Origin: an uncultured Burkholderiales bacterium
GTDB lineage: Bacteria; Pseudomonadota; Gammaproteobacteria; Burkholderiales; Burkholderiaceae_C
Reading direction: 5' to 3'
DNA: 64,000 nt
Assembly: GCA_937871935.1 (NCBI GenBank)
Contig: CALMQI010000097.1
Coordinates: forward strand, 1-64,000
Shown here: piece after piece, positions 1-8,382 of the stretch
Layout of the letters: every line of letters begins with the position of its first letter
Position numbering within the stretch: position 1 is the first letter of the stretch
Notes under the pieces: generated by a model
What the model saw: only the letters and a program-made list of their open reading frames with translations
The model's database searches: none
What the model was told of the DNA's origin: nothing
Position numbers and translations under genes: made by a program

Positions 1-1110
1 GCCGGTGCATTCGACGCAATGATCGACGCGTACGTCGAGACGGGGGAAAAGGAGTGGCTGGAGGTCGAGGTCATCATCGACGGGAACAACTATCGCCAGG
101 TCGGCATCCGCCTGAAGGGGAACTCGTCCCTGGCAGGCTTGGGTGGTGCAGGCGGGCAGTTTCCGGGAGCTGGCCAAACCGGCCAGACCGGCCAGACCGA
201 CCCAACTGGGGACACCGGCGCCAACATTCCAGTTGCAGGCGGGCCCGGCGGCTTCGGTGGCATCGCGTCAGCATCAGCCGATGAACCCGAAGGGCTCCCG
301 TGGTTGATCCGGCTCGACGAGTACGTCGAGGATCAGAACCACCACGGTATGACGGAGTTCGTGGTCAGGAGCAACTCCAGCGCGACAGCGATGAACGAGG
401 CGGTGTCGGTCGGGCTGCTGGATGCTGCCGGGTTGCCCACACAACTCGCGAGTGCTGTCGAGTTCACGGTGAACGATCGCACCCCCCGATTGCGTCTCGT
501 GCTCGAGAACCCGAACCAGGTGTGGACGTCCGACCGCCTCGGCGACGGGAAGCTGTACAAAGCCGATGCGTCAGGCGACTACAGCTACCGCGGCGACGAT
601 CCTGCGAGCTACACCGAGGCATGGGAGCAGGAGGCCGGCGAGGACGACCTCACACCGCTCATCGAGTTCCTCGACTTCGTAAACAACGCCGACGACGTCA
701 CGTTCCTGGCGGAACTCGATGGCCACCTCGATGTCGACGCCTTCGCCACCTACATGGCCATCGAGGACCTCCTCCAGAACTTCGACGACATCTCCGGCCC
801 GGGCAACAACTCGTACCTGTACCTCGACGAGGCCACTGGCCAGTTCACGGTCGTTGCGTGGGATCACAACCTCGCGCTCTCCAGCCTCGGCGCTGCTGGT
901 CGGAGCGGGTTCGACCCGTCGCAACTGCCGGGTGGCGCGCCCCCGGACGGCTTCGACCCATCGCAGTTTCCGGGTGGTGCGCCTCCGGAGGGCTTCGATC
1001 CGTCGCAACTGCCGGGTGGAGGGCCCCCGGAGGGCTTCGACCCGTCGCAGTTCACCGGCTTCGAGGACATCTTCAGCGGGCTCGGCGATATTTTCGGCTT
1101 TGGCGGCGGC
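1..1110 (+). CDS. CotH-family protein, partial at both ends
   Basis: The frame is open from base 1, so the true start lies outside the window. The protein resembles the CotH family of kinase-like proteins first known from spore coats and widespread in secreted bacterial proteins. Visible hallmarks are VGIRLKGNSSL near residues 26-36, VVRSNSSATAMNEA near 115-128, and YLYLDEATGQFTVVAWDHNLA near 270-290, which matches the conserved Asp-containing segment of the family. A low-complexity stretch rich in G, Q, T and P interrupts the N-terminal part, and four 14-residue GFDPSQ repeats sit near the C-terminus. After about base 1105 the frame degenerates into a Cys/Arg-rich string to a stop at 1258-1260. 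That string has no family resemblance, so I end the gene there. Codon choice and the repeats look unlike the neighbouring genes. It could be a foreign or misjoined fragment. The family call is fairly secure; the ends are not. Confidence 0.6.
907..1059 (+). repeat. Four tandem 42-bp units encoding GFDPSQ(L/F)PGG(A/G)PP(D/E)
   Basis: Units begin at about 907, 949, 991 and 1033. Each encodes 14 residues beginning GFDPSQ and ending PP plus D or E; the last unit is cut short and turns into GFDPSQFTGFED. The repeat keeps the CotH reading frame and looks like a flexible Pro/Gly linker. Such near-identical DNA repeats are also places where short-read assemblies collapse or misjoin. Confidence 0.85.
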
Positions 1111-1197
1111 GCTCGCTGCGGCCGGTGCGGCCAGCGCGAGGCCGGCCAGTGCGGTGGCGAGGGTTGTGGTCAGCATCGAACGTCGTGTCGAGGTCAT
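1105..1197 (-). pseudogene. N-terminal fragment of a secreted protein (signal peptide only)
   Basis: Read on the minus strand from the ATG at 1197, the sequence begins MTSTRRSMLTTTLATALAG and continues through a hydrophobic Ala/Leu core to an APAAASA-type cleavage site. This is a textbook export signal with an arginine pair before the core. Downstream of it the frame runs antisense into the CotH repeats and no longer looks like a protein. Only the first 30 or so codons of a gene therefore seem to be present, joined head-on to the CotH fragment. A GAGA sequence 9-12 nt before the ATG could be a ribosome site. This may be coincidence in GC-rich antisense, but the signal-peptide pattern is unusually clean. 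Confidence 0.4.
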
Positions 1198-1217
1198 GGT
1201 CAGGTCTCGTGGTGTTG

Positions 1218-1545
1218 TCAGTGGCCGAGCTGGCGCAACAGGTCTACAGCATCGAGCTGATCGACGAGCTGGCCGCGCAGGCGCGCCGGCGGCTGGCATC
1301 GCAGGGTTACAGCAACATCGAGATCAGGATCGGCAACGGCTGCGTCGGCTGGCCCGAACAAGCGCCGTTCGACAAGGTGATCGTCACGGCCGCGCCGGAG
1401 TTGATCCCGCCGGCGCTGCTCTACCAGCTCAAACCCGGCGGCACGATGGTGATCCCGGCGGGTTTGCCGGATTCGCAGCAGCTGATGCGGGTCGACAAAG
1501 ATGCGAGCGGCAAGCTGGCCACGAAGGACGTCATGCCGGTGCTGT
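1218..1545 (+). pseudogene. pcm: C-terminal half of protein-L-isoaspartate O-methyltransferase
   Basis: From about VAELAQQVYSIELIDELAAQ to TKDVMPVLF the frame closely follows Pcm, which uses S-adenosylmethionine to repair isoaspartyl residues. Recognisable family segments are VYSIE, IRIGNGCVGWPEQAPFD, VTAAPELIPPALLYQLKPGG and MVIPAGLPDSQQLM. The N-terminal half is absent, including the substrate loop and the Gly-rich SAM motif (normally just before VAELA), so the fragment cannot be active. No start codon with a ribosome site precedes it, and the sequence directly upstream belongs to an unrelated opposite-strand fragment. At its 3' end it runs in frame into a DNA-binding-protein tail. Full-length family members have about 210-220 residues; about 108 are present. 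Confidence 0.7.
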
Positions 1546-2018
1546 TTTCGCTGCTGCGCGCGCTCGCCGAGGCCTGGCCCGGTGACGCCGGTCGCGATGC
1601 ACTGATCGAGCGCGCATTCCGCACCCGGCGCCCGGACGACACCCATCGGGCCCGGCTGCGCGTGGAGATCGGCCGCCTGCGCGCGCTGGTCGCGCCGCTG
1701 ACCGGCATCGAGGCCACGCCCGCCGGCTTCGCGCTCAGGCCACGCCACGAACACCCCGTGGTCCTGCTGTTGCCGCCGATCGACGGCGAGCAGGCCTCGC
1801 TGCTGGCGCTGCTGGCCGACGGCGCGGCCTGGTCGACCTCGGCTCTCGCGCTGGCGCTCGATGCCAGCCAGCGCACCGTGCAACGCGCGCTCGTCGACCT
1901 CGAGCAGGCCGCTCGCGTGCGCTCGATCGGGCGCGCCCGTGCGCAACGCTGGCTGGCGCCACCGCTGACCGGATTCACGACGATCTTGTTACTCCCGGCC
2001 GCGCTGCCGCTTGAGTAG
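1546..2018 (+). pseudogene. C-terminal part of a winged-helix transcriptional regulator
   Basis: The frame continues from the Pcm fragment without a stop but changes family after PVLF. What follows begins SLLRALAEAWPGD and contains RTRRPDDTHRARLRVEIGRL, which resembles the recognition-helix segment of winged-helix transcription-activation domains. A second helix-turn-helix-like stretch, ALALDASQRTVQRALVDLE, lies near 1855-1910. Base composition matches the rest of the window, so this is probably the real chromosomal side of a junction at about 1545. The regulator's N-terminus is missing. Position and strand suggest it once preceded, and perhaps was co-transcribed with, the beta-propeller gene that starts 48 bp later. 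The target is unknown. Confidence 0.5.
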
Positions 2019-2065
2019 ATTGCGGTCCATGGCGCCGATGTCCGCGCGCCGGAAAGGAAACCGCG

Positions 2066-2743
2066 ATGACTCTCCCCCAAGGCAAGACCAACCCGGCGCA
2101 AGCCGTATCACCGGTGCACCGCGCCGAGATCGTGCGCGAGTACGGCCCGTTCGACGGCGCCGAGCGCGTGCACGGTGTCACGCACGACGGCCAGCGCGTC
2201 TGGGCCGCCGTGGGCGCTGCGATCGTCGCGTTCGATCCGGCCAGCGGCGAGGTTGACCGCACGCTCGACTGCGCCGGCGACGCCGGCACCGCATTCGACG
2301 GCAAGCACCTCTATCAGATCGCCGAGGCGCGCATCGACAAGATCGATCCGGCCAGCGGCCGCGTGGTGGCGTCGATCCCCGCGCCCGGCAAGGGCGGCGA
2401 CTCGGGCCTGGCCTGGGCCGAGGGCAGCCTGTGGGTCGGGCAGTACCGCGATCGCCGGATCCACCAGGTGGATCCGGCCACCGGCGCGGTGCTGCGCACC
2501 ATCGAGTCCAACCGCTTCGTCACCGGCGTCACCTGGGTCGACGGCGAGCTGTGGCACGGCACCTGGGAGGGCGACGAGAGCGACATCCGCCGCATCGACC
2601 CGGCCAGCGGCGCCGTGCTGCAGCGCCTGCAGATGCCGCCGGGCACCGGCGTCAGCGGCATGGAGTCCGACGGCGCCGACCTGTTCTATTGCGGCGGCGG
2701 ATCGAGCGGTACGGTCCGCGCGGTGCGCCGCACGAAGGCCTGA
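2066..2743 (+). CDS. Beta-propeller (NHL/YncE-like) protein
   Basis: This 225-residue protein is built from repeated blades with the signature (F/I)DPA(S/T)G, seen at VAFDPASGEV, KIDPASGRVV, QVDPATGAVL and RIDPASGAVL. Each is preceded by a (V/L)WVG or LWHG-type strand. The pattern is that of YncE/Vgb-like and glutaminyl-cyclase-like propellers, which act as binding or lyase scaffolds. There is no signal peptide, so the protein is presumably cytoplasmic. The ATG at 2066 is well supported by GGAAAGGAAA 6-15 nt upstream. It follows the regulator fragment by 47 bp and precedes a DUF899 remnant. The biochemical role cannot be read from sequence; the fold call is good. Confidence 0.7.
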   Translation: MTLPQGKTNPAQAVSPVHRAEIVREYGPFDGAERVHGVTHDGQRVWAAVGAAIVAFDPASGEVDRTLDCAGDAGTAFDGKHLYQIAEARIDKIDPASGRVVASIPAPGKGGDSGLAWAEGSLWVGQYRDRRIHQVDPATGAVLRTIESNRFVTGVTWVDGELWHGTWEGDESDIRRIDPASGAVLQRLQMPPGTGVSGMESDGADLFYCGGGSSGTVRAVRRTKA

Positions 2744-2753
2744 CCCCCACCCT

Positions 2754-2897
2754 CGAGAAGCCCACGCGCCGCTGGGCGAGATCGAGCGCTTTCGGCGGCG
2801 CATGGGCTGGCAGTTCACCTGGGTCTCGGCCTATGGCAGCGACTTCAACCGCGACTTCCACGTGAACTTCACGCCAGAAGAGCGCAACCAGGGCAAG
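2754..2897 (+). pseudogene. DUF899 (thioredoxin-like) protein remnant
   Basis: The short stretch containing PLGEIERFRRRMGWQF, VSAYGSDFNRDFHVNF and TPEERNQG matches the conserved C-terminal third of DUF899 proteins, where an RRMGW motif and a GSDFNRDF motif occur in this order and spacing. No start codon, N-terminal WHxDEFP segment or C-terminal end is present. The remnant begins 10 bp after the beta-propeller stop and its frame decays after about 2897. It fills the otherwise empty interval 2744-2967. It is best read as a deletion relic of a DUF899 gene that once followed the propeller gene. Confidence 0.7.
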
Positions 2898-2967
2898 GGT
2901 GGCGGTGCGCTAGACGCAACGGGCCTGCCATGCCGAATGCCGGTTCACCGCGTCGTCCGCCGTCCAC

Positions 2968-3954
2968 TCACTCGATCACCTCGTCCGCACTCACCAGCAC
3001 GCTTTGCGGAATCGTGATGCCGAGCGCCCGAGCGGCCCTGAGGTTGACGGCGAGGTTGAACTTGGTCGATTGCTCGAACGCGATGTCGCCCGGCTTGGTG
3101 CCCTTGAGGATCTTGTCGACCAGCGCGGCCGAGCGCCTGAACATGGCGGCGAAATCGCCCTGGTAGGAGACCAGCCCGCCACCCTCGAGATAGTCCTTGT
3201 GGCCCCACACAGACGGCAGGCGCTGCTTCTGGCACAGCTCGCCGAGCCGCATGCGGTGGGTGAACAAGGTGGGATCGGCGAGGATCGAGACGGCGTCGAC
3301 GTGGTCCTTCGCCATCGCGGCGAACGCAGAGTCGAAATCCTGCGGGCCGCGCGCCTCGAGCACCAGCACCGGCGCCGCGAGCGTGCGTTCGATCTCGGCA
3401 ATGCCGCCGACCAGGTCCGCTCGTGATGCGGTGTTGGGGTTGAACAGCAGGGCGAACTTTCGCGCCGACGGCACGATGTCCTTCAGCAACTGGAAACGCC
3501 TGGAGAGCAGACCGGAGAACGCCCCGGAGATGCCGGTGATGTTGCCGCCGGGGCGCGAGATGCTGGTGGCGAGACCCATCTGCACCGGATCATCGATCGC
3601 GACTGCGACGATCGGCAGCGTGCGCGTCGCCTGCTTGGCCAGCATCGGCGGGCGCGTGCCCGTGGTGACGAGCACATCGGGCTCGAGCCGGATCAGTTCT
3701 GTCAGCAGCCCGGGCAGGCGCTCCGGCTGTCCCTCGGCCCAGCGGAGGTCGATGACCAGGTTCTGGCCTTCGACGTAGCCCAGCTCCCGCATGCCGAGCC
3801 GGAAAGGATCGACCATGCCGCGCGTCGTGCTGGGGCCCGCGGCGGTGCCGCTGAGAAAGCCGATCCTGACCTTGCGCGCCACGGGCTGTGCCGGGCCGAC
3901 ATGGGGGCAGGTGATCAGCGCGAGCCCGGCTCCGAACAGTCTGCGCCTTCTCAT
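2968..3954 (-). CDS. ABC-type substrate-binding protein (ABC_sub_bind family)
   Basis: This predicted exported solute-binding protein has 328 residues. The N-terminus (MRRRRLFGAGLALITCPHVG followed by AQP) is a basic signal peptide. The mature part carries family segments of ABC_sub_bind proteins: VRIGFLSGTAAGPS, FRLGMRELGYVEGQNL, the D-(V/I)-L-V-T block, RPGGNITGIS, KFALLFNP and ADEVIE at the C-terminus. I chose the ATG at 3954 because GGAGGG lies 8 nt upstream; an in-frame ATG at 3996 has no such support. No permease or ATPase gene is adjacent, so it is an orphan binding protein, as is common for this family in Burkholderiales. The ligand is unknown. Confidence 0.8.
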   Translation of the reverse strand: MRRRRLFGAGLALITCPHVGPAQPVARKVRIGFLSGTAAGPSTTRGMVDPFRLGMRELGYVEGQNLVIDLRWAEGQPERLPGLLTELIRLEPDVLVTTGTRPPMLAKQATRTLPIVAVAIDDPVQMGLATSISRPGGNITGISGAFSGLLSRRFQLLKDIVPSARKFALLFNPNTASRADLVGGIAEIERTLAAPVLVLEARGPQDFDSAFAAMAKDHVDAVSILADPTLFTHRMRLGELCQKQRLPSVWGHKDYLEGGGLVSYQGDFAAMFRRSAALVDKILKGTKPGDIAFEQSTKFNLAVNLRAARALGITIPQSVLVSADEVIE

Positions 3955-4092
3955 CGCGTACCCTCCGCCACGCGGCATCGGTTCGTGGGAGGACAAGCCT
4001 ACCTGGAATCAACCCGCTGCGCGAGCGCGCTGCGGGTGAGCACAGCGAAGACACGCCGCCGATCGGCGCAGATCTCGACCGCCGCGACGCCC

Positions 4093-6795
4093 TCAGTCGA
4101 GCGAACGCTTCAGCGCATGGACCCCACCCTCGAGCCCGGGCTCGACCGAGAACCCACTCGTACGCGCCAGTGCCACCATGCCGTGGTTCTCCAGCAGCGT
4201 CTCGCCCCACACCTCGCGCACGCCACGGCTGCGCAGGTGGCGCAGCAGCTTGTCCATCAGCGCGCGGCCGAGCCCCTGGCGCTGCATCGTCGTGGCGACC
4301 TGGATCGCGAACTCGGCGCGCTGGTTGTCGGGGTCGCACACCGCACGCGCCTCGCCGAGCAGGCCGTCATCGCCGTTGCCCGATGCCAGGGCGACGAATG
4401 TCATCTCGCGGTCGTAGTCGATCTGGCTGTAGCGCGCCAGCTCGCTGTGCGGCACCTCGCGCCGCGACATAAAGAAGCGCAGCCGCATGTCGGCCGGCGA
4501 CGCGTGCTCGTAGAACGCGTGGAGCAAGGGCTCGTCCTCGGGCCGGATCGGCCGCAGCAGCACCGTGCGATCGTCGCGCAGCCGCACGGTCTCCTCCAGC
4601 AGCGCCGGGTACGGCAGGATCGCCAGCCGGTCGCTCGCCTTGCCGACCACCACGCTCGCGCGCAGCTTCACGCGCGCGTCGAGCGCGAGCACGCCGCGCT
4701 CGTCGGCCAGCAGCGGGTTGATGTCGAGCTCTTCCAGCTCGGGCAGCTCGCACACCATCTGCGATACCTGGATCAGGCAGGTGGTGAGCGCCTCGAGGTC
4801 CACCGCCGCGCGGTCGCGATAACCGGCCAACAGCTGCGCCACGCGGGTGCGCGAGATCAGGTCGCGCGCCAGCACGCTGTTCAGCGGCGGCAGCGCGGTA
4901 GCGTTGTCGTTCAGCACCTCGACCGCCGTGCCGCCCTGGCCGAACATGATGACCGGGCCGAACACCGGGTCGGTGGCCACGCCGACGATCAGCTCGTGTG
5001 CACGCGGCCGGCTCACCATCGCCTGCACCGTGAAACCCTGCTGCAGCGCGTCGGGCCGCAACTCGGCCGCGCGGCGCAGGATGGCCGCCGCCGCGCCGCG
5101 CAGCTCGGCCTCGTTGGCCAGACCCAGGGCGACACCGCCGACGTCGCTCTTGTGCGAGATCTGCGGCGACAGGATCTTCAGCACCACCGGGTAGCCGATC
5201 TGCGCCGCCGCGGCAGCGGCCTCGTCGGCATCGCGCACCGTGCGTGTGTGCACCACCGGAATCGCATACGCCTCGAGCAGCGCCTTGGCCTGCACCTCGT
5301 CGAGCAGCGTGCGGCGCTGCGCGATCGCCTCATCGATGACCTGGCGCGCGCGGGCATGGTCGGGCGCGGCCGACGGCGCCACCTCCTGCGGGGTCTGCAT
5401 CAGCGCGGCCTGGTTGCGCCAGTACTGCACGCGGCGCACGAAGGCCTCGACCGCGCGCTCGGGCGTTGCGTACACCGGAATGCCGGCCGACGCGCAGGCC
5501 TGCATGGCCTGCTGCACGACCGCCGCGCCGAGCCAGCAGCTGAGCACCGGCTTGGCCGCCTCGCGCATCAGCGGCAGGCAGGCCTGCGCGATGTCCAGGC
5601 TCGGCACCACCGCGGTGGGTGCATGCATGAAGAGCACCGCGTCCACCTCGTCGGCACGCAGCAGCACACGCAGCGCGGCGACGTAACGCTCGATCGGTGC
5701 ATCACCGATCAGGTCCACCGGATTGGCGCGCGACCAGGTCGCCGGCAGGTGTGCGTCGAGTGCAGCCAGCGTGGCGTCGCCCAGGCGTGCCAGCGTGCCG
5801 CCGAAGCGCGACATCGCATCGGCCGCCAGCACGCCGGCGCCGCCGCCGTTGGTAACGATGGCCAGCCGCTCGCCGCGCAAGGGCCGCGCGCGCGCCACCG
5901 TCTCGGCGGCATCGAACAGATCGGCCAGCGTGTCGACGCGCAGCATGCCGGCGCGGCGGAACGCCGCGTCGTACACCGCATCCGACCCGGCCAGCGCGCC
6001 GGTGTGCGACGCGGCGGCCTTGGCCCCTTCGGGCGCCCGACCGGCCTTGACGACGATGAGCGGCTTGTTGCGCGCCGCCGCGCGCGCCGCCGACATGAAC
6101 TTGCGCGCGTGGCGCACGGCCTCCAGGTACATCAGCACTGCCGACGTGCCGGGGTCGCTGGCCAGGTAGTCGATCACGTCACCGATGTCGACGTCGGCGC
6201 TGTCGCCGAGCGTGACGAAGTGCGAGAAGCCGATCGAACGCGAGTTGGCCCAGTCGAGCAGCGCGGTGGCCAGTGCGCCCGACTGCGACACGAAGGCCAG
6301 CCGCCCCGGCAGCGCCTGCGCCTGCGCGAAGCTGGCGTTGAGCTTCAAGCCGGGCACCAGCAGGCCCAGGCAGTTGGGGCCGAGGATGCGCAGCAGATGC
6401 GGCCGCGCGGCGTCGAGCATGGTCTGCTGCAGCGTGCGCCCGTCGGTGCCCTTCACCGACAGGCCGGCCGTCAGCACGATCGCGGCGCGCGTGCCCTTGC
6501 GCCCGAGCGCCCCGATTAGCTCGGGCACCGTGGCGGCCGGGGTGCACAGCACGGCGAGGTCGGGCACCTCGGGCAACGCCGCCACGTCGGGCCAGGCCTT
6601 CAGGCCCGCCACCTGATCGTGCCGCGGGTTGACCGGCCACACCGGCCCGGCGAAACCCGCACGCAACAGGTTGCCCATCACCAGGCTGCCGAGGCTGCGC
6701 TCGCGGTCGGAGGCGCCGATGACGGCGATCGAGCCGGGTTGGAAGAGATGTTCGAGGTTGCGGATGCTCACGGCAGGGTCCGGGTATCGGCGCAA
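4093..6795 (-). CDS. Acyl-CoA synthetase (NDP-forming)/GNAT fusion, PatZ-like
   Basis: This 900-residue fusion has, in order, a CoA-binding Rossmann domain (about 10-140, with GSIAVIGAS), a succinyl-CoA-synthetase-like flavodoxin fold (150-300), an ATP-grasp domain (about 480-700, with GYPVVLKILSPQISHKSDVGG) and a C-terminal GNAT acetyltransferase domain (about 730-890, with QRQGLGRALMDKLL). This order matches the protein lysine acetyltransferases PatZ/YfiQ, in which the synthetase-like part is regulatory. His264 in ASHTGALAGSD aligns with the phospho-histidine of true NDP-forming acetyl-CoA synthetases, so residual ligase activity is possible. An alternative GTG start at 6771 would match family N-termini (SIRNLEHLF) better. 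A probable role is acetyl-CoA-dependent inactivation of AMP-forming synthetases. Confidence 0.85.
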   Translation of the reverse strand: MRRYPDPAVSIRNLEHLFQPGSIAVIGASDRERSLGSLVMGNLLRAGFAGPVWPVNPRHDQVAGLKAWPDVAALPEVPDLAVLCTPAATVPELIGALGRKGTRAAIVLTAGLSVKGTDGRTLQQTMLDAARPHLLRILGPNCLGLLVPGLKLNASFAQAQALPGRLAFVSQSGALATALLDWANSRSIGFSHFVTLGDSADVDIGDVIDYLASDPGTSAVLMYLEAVRHARKFMSAARAAARNKPLIVVKAGRAPEGAKAAASHTGALAGSDAVYDAAFRRAGMLRVDTLADLFDAAETVARARPLRGERLAIVTNGGGAGVLAADAMSRFGGTLARLGDATLAALDAHLPATWSRANPVDLIGDAPIERYVAALRVLLRADEVDAVLFMHAPTAVVPSLDIAQACLPLMREAAKPVLSCWLGAAVVQQAMQACASAGIPVYATPERAVEAFVRRVQYWRNQAALMQTPQEVAPSAAPDHARARQVIDEAIAQRRTLLDEVQAKALLEAYAIPVVHTRTVRDADEAAAAAAQIGYPVVLKILSPQISHKSDVGGVALGLANEAELRGAAAAILRRAAELRPDALQQGFTVQAMVSRPRAHELIVGVATDPVFGPVIMFGQGGTAVEVLNDNATALPPLNSVLARDLISRTRVAQLLAGYRDRAAVDLEALTTCLIQVSQMVCELPELEELDINPLLADERGVLALDARVKLRASVVVGKASDRLAILPYPALLEETVRLRDDRTVLLRPIRPEDEPLLHAFYEHASPADMRLRFFMSRREVPHSELARYSQIDYDREMTFVALASGNGDDGLLGEARAVCDPDNQRAEFAIQVATTMQRQGLGRALMDKLLRHLRSRGVREVWGETLLENHGMVALARTSGFSVEPGLEGGVHALKRSLD

Positions 6796-6820
6796 GGCGC
6801 CAGTCGACGAAGGGGATTAT

Positions 6821-8353
6821 TCAGCCCGCACCGGGTCGGCGCTCGACGCGTAGCCACGCGGCCGCCAGTGCACCCGCCGACCACGGCTCGCGCGCCTCGA
6901 CCCGGATCGCGCAGGCCTGCTCGTCCGACTGCAACGGCTCCTCGCTGGCGCGCAGCAGGTCGAGCACCGCCTCGTCGGCCTCCGACGGGTCGACGCCGGC
7001 GGCCTTGCGCGCACGCAGCCGCTCGCGCAGAAGCGCCTCGTCGGCCTGGCAGTCGAGGATGGCGAACGCCGCGCCCTGCTCGGCCGCGAGCGCGCGCAGT
7101 GCGTCGCGCTGCGCACGCCGCAGGAAGGCCGCGTCGACGATCGCCGGGAACCCGGCCGCGAGCACCGCGCGCGCCGCGTCGACCAACCGAGCGTAGACCT
7201 GCTCGGTGTCGACCGCGCGATAGCGTCCGCCGCCGAGCAGCCGCCGCCGCTCGACGTCGGAGCGCACGCGCACTGCGCCGCTGCAGGCTGCCAGCCGCTC
7301 CGACACGTAGCTCTTGCCCGAGCCGGGCAGCCCGTGGGTGATCAGCAGGCGCGGGTCGGACTGCCGCGTGATGCGCAGGGCCAGGCCGAGATAGCTGCTG
7401 CCGCGCAGCGCCGCAGCCGGCCGCACGCCCTGCTGCTCGCGCAGCGACGCCACCAGCGCGCGCACGCCGGCGCGGTAGACCATGTAGAAGCGCAGCACGG
7501 GCAGCCCGGCATAGTCGCCGCTGTCTTCGAGGTAGGCGTTGAGGAACACGACGGCCAGGTCGGGTCGACGGTGGGCGTGCAGGTCCATCACCAGGAAGGC
7601 CACGTCGTTGAGCACGTCGATGAAGCGCAAGCCCTCGTCGAACTCGATGCAATCGAACGCGGTGAGCGCATCGTGCCAGCGCAGCACGTTGTCCAGATGC
7701 AAGTCGCCATGGCCTTCACGCACGAAACCATCGTCGCGCCGTGCCTGCCACAGCGGCGTCAGCTGCGGGGCCTGCGCCTCGAGCCAGCGCGCGAGGTCGG
7801 CGCCCTGTGCGGCCGCCGCACCGTCCGGCAGCGCGGCAAACGGCTGCAGCGCGTCGGCGGTGATGCGCGCAGGCGTGGCGTACGGCGATGTCGGCGCAGC
7901 CACGGCCGCCTGGCGATGGAAAGTCGCCAGGCGCCGGGCGAAGGCGGCCAGATCGTCGACAGCCAGGCGGCCTTGTTCCAGTTGCACACTGGCCAGCGCG
8001 TCGGCCGGAAAGCGCTGCAGCTTGACGGCGTAGTCGACCACGGGTCCGTCGCCGCCCAGGCGCGCCGAGCCGCCGGCATCGACGACAGGCTCGACGCCGA
8101 TGTACAGCCCGTCGGCAAGCCGGCGATTCAGCCGCAGCTCCTCGGTGCAGTAGTGATGCCGCGCCTGCAGCGTCGTGAAATCGAGAAAGCCGAAGCGCAC
8201 CGGCTTCTTCAGCTTGTAGGCCCACTCGCCGGCGAGCAAGACCCAGGAGATGTGTGTCTCGATCAGCTGCGGCTGCGCGCCCGCGGCCTCGAACTGCCGC
8301 AACAGCGCACGCACTCGCTCGGTCGCCGCCGCCAGGATGTCGGCGTCACTCAT
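6821..8353 (-). CDS. Bifunctional aminoglycoside phosphotransferase-like / P-loop ATPase protein
   Basis: The 510-residue protein has two parts. Residues 1-330 look like an APH/ChoK-type kinase fold, including the brace motif HGDLHLDNVLRW and the metal site FDCIEFDEGLRFIDVLNDVAF. Residues 335-510 form an AAA/zeta-toxin-like P-loop kinase with Walker A GLPGSGKS near 341-348. This architecture is a recognised family in Proteobacteria whose substrate is unknown; the phosphotransferase label does not imply antibiotic resistance. It lies 25 bp downstream of, and on the same strand as, the PatZ-like gene only in genomic order: transcription runs from this gene into that one, so they may form a pair. 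The start MSDADIL is the only reasonable ATG. Confidence 0.8.
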   Translation of the reverse strand: MSDADILAAATERVRALLRQFEAAGAQPQLIETHISWVLLAGEWAYKLKKPVRFGFLDFTTLQARHHYCTEELRLNRRLADGLYIGVEPVVDAGGSARLGGDGPVVDYAVKLQRFPADALASVQLEQGRLAVDDLAAFARRLATFHRQAAVAAPTSPYATPARITADALQPFAALPDGAAAAQGADLARWLEAQAPQLTPLWQARRDDGFVREGHGDLHLDNVLRWHDALTAFDCIEFDEGLRFIDVLNDVAFLVMDLHAHRRPDLAVVFLNAYLEDSGDYAGLPVLRFYMVYRAGVRALVASLREQQGVRPAAALRGSSYLGLALRITRQSDPRLLITHGLPGSGKSYVSERLAACSGAVRVRSDVERRRLLGGGRYRAVDTEQVYARLVDAARAVLAAGFPAIVDAAFLRRAQRDALRALAAEQGAAFAILDCQADEALLRERLRARKAAGVDPSEADEAVLDLLRASEEPLQSDEQACAIRVEAREPWSAGALAAAWLRVERRPGAG

Positions 8354-8382
8354 GGCGATTGCATCCGCCCGCGGCGACGCGG

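Noticed and set aside
907-1059. Direct repeats that could suggest a CRISPR array
   Set aside because: The 42-bp units are contiguous without spacers and keep a reading frame; they are protein repeats.
6821-8353. Reading the aminoglycoside-phosphotransferase-like gene as an antibiotic-resistance determinant
   Set aside because: The APH fold fused to a P-loop kinase is a conserved chromosomal family without known resistance function; nothing mobile is nearby.
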